NCBI GenBank assembly: GCA_036495225.1
Contig: DASXNG010000085.1
Coordinates: forward strand, 1-24,204
Reading direction: 5' to 3'
From: Galbitalea sp036495225
Lineage (GTDB): Bacteria; Actinomycetota; Actinomycetes; Actinomycetales; Microbacteriaceae
Length of the DNA: 24,204 bases
Made by a program: the position numbers and the translations under genes. Positions 23,433-24,204 of this stretch are shown here, piece by piece; positions within the stretch are counted from its first letter, which is position 1, and each line of letters begins with the position of its first letter. The notes beneath the pieces are model-generated. The model searched no databases, was not told where the DNA came from, and worked only from the letters and a program-made list of their open reading frames with translations.

Positions 23433-23459
23433 GAACCACCCGCAACGCCAGGCACCGGT

Positions 23460-23551
23460 CCATAATTCCTGAAGAATTGCGAGCGCAGGAGAAACTCCCC
23501 CGGGACTGCGCGGCCACCGCCAGCGCCACCCCAAAATCTCAGGAGTTACGG
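23460..23551. repeat. Palindromic intergenic element, diverged middle copy
   Basis: CCATAATTCCTGA (23460-23472) and TCAGGAGTTACGG (23539-23551) are an inverted repeat with 11 of 13 positions matching. The enclosed sequence keeps pieces similar to copies A and B (GAATT after the left arm, CGCAGGAGAAA, GCGGCCA). It appears to be an older or different subtype of the same element, lying exactly between them. Confidence 0.55.
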
Positions 23552-23574
23552 AAGGTCGACCAACGCCCAACCGA

Positions 23575-23680
23575 CTTGTGCGCATAACTCAGGCAGAATT
23601 CCTCCGCCGCCGATGTAACCCGCAGAAATCCAGGGCTCGGGCGGGCGACATCCGATTTTTGCCTGAGTTATGCGCACAAG
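23575..23680. repeat. Palindromic intergenic element, copy B
   Basis: CTTGTGCGCATAACTCAGGC (23575-23594) and its exact reverse complement (23661-23680) form a perfect 20-bp terminal inverted repeat around 66 bp. The interior matches copy A in the same orientation (CCCGCAGAAATCC, ACATCCGA). It is complete at both ends and lies 48 bp upstream of the last gene. Together with copy A and the middle copy it fills most of the 442-bp gap 23287-23728. Confidence 0.85.
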
Positions 23681-23716
23681 AGCCGCCGCGCGGAGCACCC
23701 GCGGGTGACAGCACGC

Positions 23717-23722
23717 GAGAAT
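23717..23722 (+). promoter_or_regulatory. Weak -10-like hexamer GAGAAT before the last gene
   Basis: GAGAAT ends 6 nt before ATG 23729, the spacing seen at other leaderless starts, but the first base does not match TANNNT. The intervening GGGGGC is too close to the ATG to be a normal ribosome binding site. Confidence 0.3.
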
Positions 23723-23728
23723 GGGGGC

Positions 23729-24204
23729 ATGGTCGAGGGGCGCATCACGCGGGGAACCACCGGCGTGAACAGGTTGCGACGCATCGACCGGTGGATCGCG
23801 ACGCTCCCCGTGCTGCGCACCGCAGAAGTTCCGCTCGTGGTCGACCTCGGCTACGGCGCCCGCGCCACGACCGCACTCGAGCTGCACGAGCGGCTGCGCA
23901 AGGTGCGACCGGATGTCCGGATCGTCGGTATCGAGATCGACCCGGAGCGGGTGCGCGCCGCGAAAACCGAGGAGCGGCCGGGGGTGACCTTTCGCCAGGG
24001 CGGGTTCGAGATCCCGGGCGAGCGACCGACCATCATCCGGGCCATGAATGTGCTGCGGCAGTATGACGAGCGCGAGGTCGCGAACGCGTGGCACAAGATG
24101 GTGGAGCGCCTGCAGCCGAACGGCGTTCTCGTCGAGGGCACGTGCAATGAAATCGGTCGGGTGTGCAGCTGGGTCGCCGTGACGAGTGAAGGTCCGCAGA
24201 CTTT
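23729..24204 (+). CDS. Class I SAM-dependent methyltransferase, 3' end beyond window
   Basis: The frame is open from ATG 23729 to the window edge (158 codons). LVVDLGYGARATTALEL (about residues 36-52) is the SAM-binding motif I with an acidic-xGxG-like loop. RIVGIEIDPERVRAA is motif II with the ribose-binding acidic residue, and ERLQPNGVLVEGTCNE is the motif-III-like strand. Its start, GVNRLRRIDRWIATLP, is typical of a conserved actinobacterial methyltransferase found near phoU and gpm. The substrate is unknown. It is separated from gpmA by the palindromic repeat cluster and reads away from it. Confidence 0.82.
   Translation, partial: MVEGRITRGTTGVNRLRRIDRWIATLPVLRTAEVPLVVDLGYGARATTALELHERLRKVRPDVRIVGIEIDPERVRAAKTEERPGVTFRQGGFEIPGERPTIIRAMNVLRQYDEREVANAWHKMVERLQPNGVLVEGTCNEIGRVCSWVAVTSEGPQT

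Noticed and set aside
23287..23728. CRISPR array suggested by repeated units
   Set aside because: The units are long palindromes with two near-identical copies and one diverged copy. They lack a constant short repeat with spacers, and no cas genes are nearby.
23546..24094. Minus-strand ORF over the repeat cluster and last gene
   Set aside because: It runs through the palindromic repeats and opposite a clear SAM methyltransferase frame.

Overview
The window is GC-rich actinobacterial chromosome, most likely from a member of the Microbacteriaceae. The evidence is the gene content and order: a carD - ispDF - cysS - rlmB run, a senX3-regX3 / phoU pair next to a 2,3-bisphosphoglycerate-dependent phosphoglycerate mutase, a DUF4032 protein beside an MsiK/UgpC-type ATPase, and a bacterial NHEJ (Ku/LigD) cluster. 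Short TANNNT hexamers lie 6-7 nt before many start codons, which fits widespread leaderless transcription. The genus cannot be fixed from the sequence alone.

Left edge (1-2.5 kb) is an accessory block on the minus strand. Three genes are joined by 4-bp stop/start overlaps. In transcription order they are a multi-pass membrane protein with a coiled-coil tail, a von Willebrand A-like protein with a DxSxS metal site, and an MT-A70-type adenine methyltransferase (DPPW motif) that runs off the window. The block abuts a DUF1345 membrane-protein gene that keeps only its C-terminal half, so this looks like an insertion or recombination boundary. The three-gene set is the best candidate here for an undescribed system.

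2.9-7.0 kb is a stress and DNA-repair cluster: a DUF892 ferritin-like protein, a small DUF7218/Rho_N-like protein, Ku, and a LigD split into a polymerase-phosphoesterase protein and a separate ligase protein that overlap by GTGA. 7.0-11.2 kb holds single genes: a small membrane protein, an SRPBCC protein, a four-repeat COG4705 membrane protein, an APC amino-acid transporter, a small DUF2795-like protein and a dienelactone-hydrolase-like enzyme.

11.3-15.0 kb holds a membrane-anchored DsbA-like thioredoxin-fold protein, divergent from an MsiK/UgpC-type sugar ABC ATPase preceded by an operator-like inverted repeat, then a hairpin terminator and a DUF4032 protein. 15.0-19.2 kb is the minus-strand carD-ispDF-cysS-rlmB run (transcription regulation, isoprenoid precursors, tRNA charging, rRNA methylation). 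19.3-22.5 kb holds a lipoprotein, the RegX3/SenX3 phosphate-type two-component system and, divergent from it, phoU, with a three-unit PHO-box-like array between them. Phosphoglycerate mutase follows. A 440-bp intergenic stretch with three ~90-105-bp palindromic elements separates it from a truncated SAM methyltransferase gene at the right edge.

I saw no rRNA, tRNA, CRISPR array, transposase or integrase.
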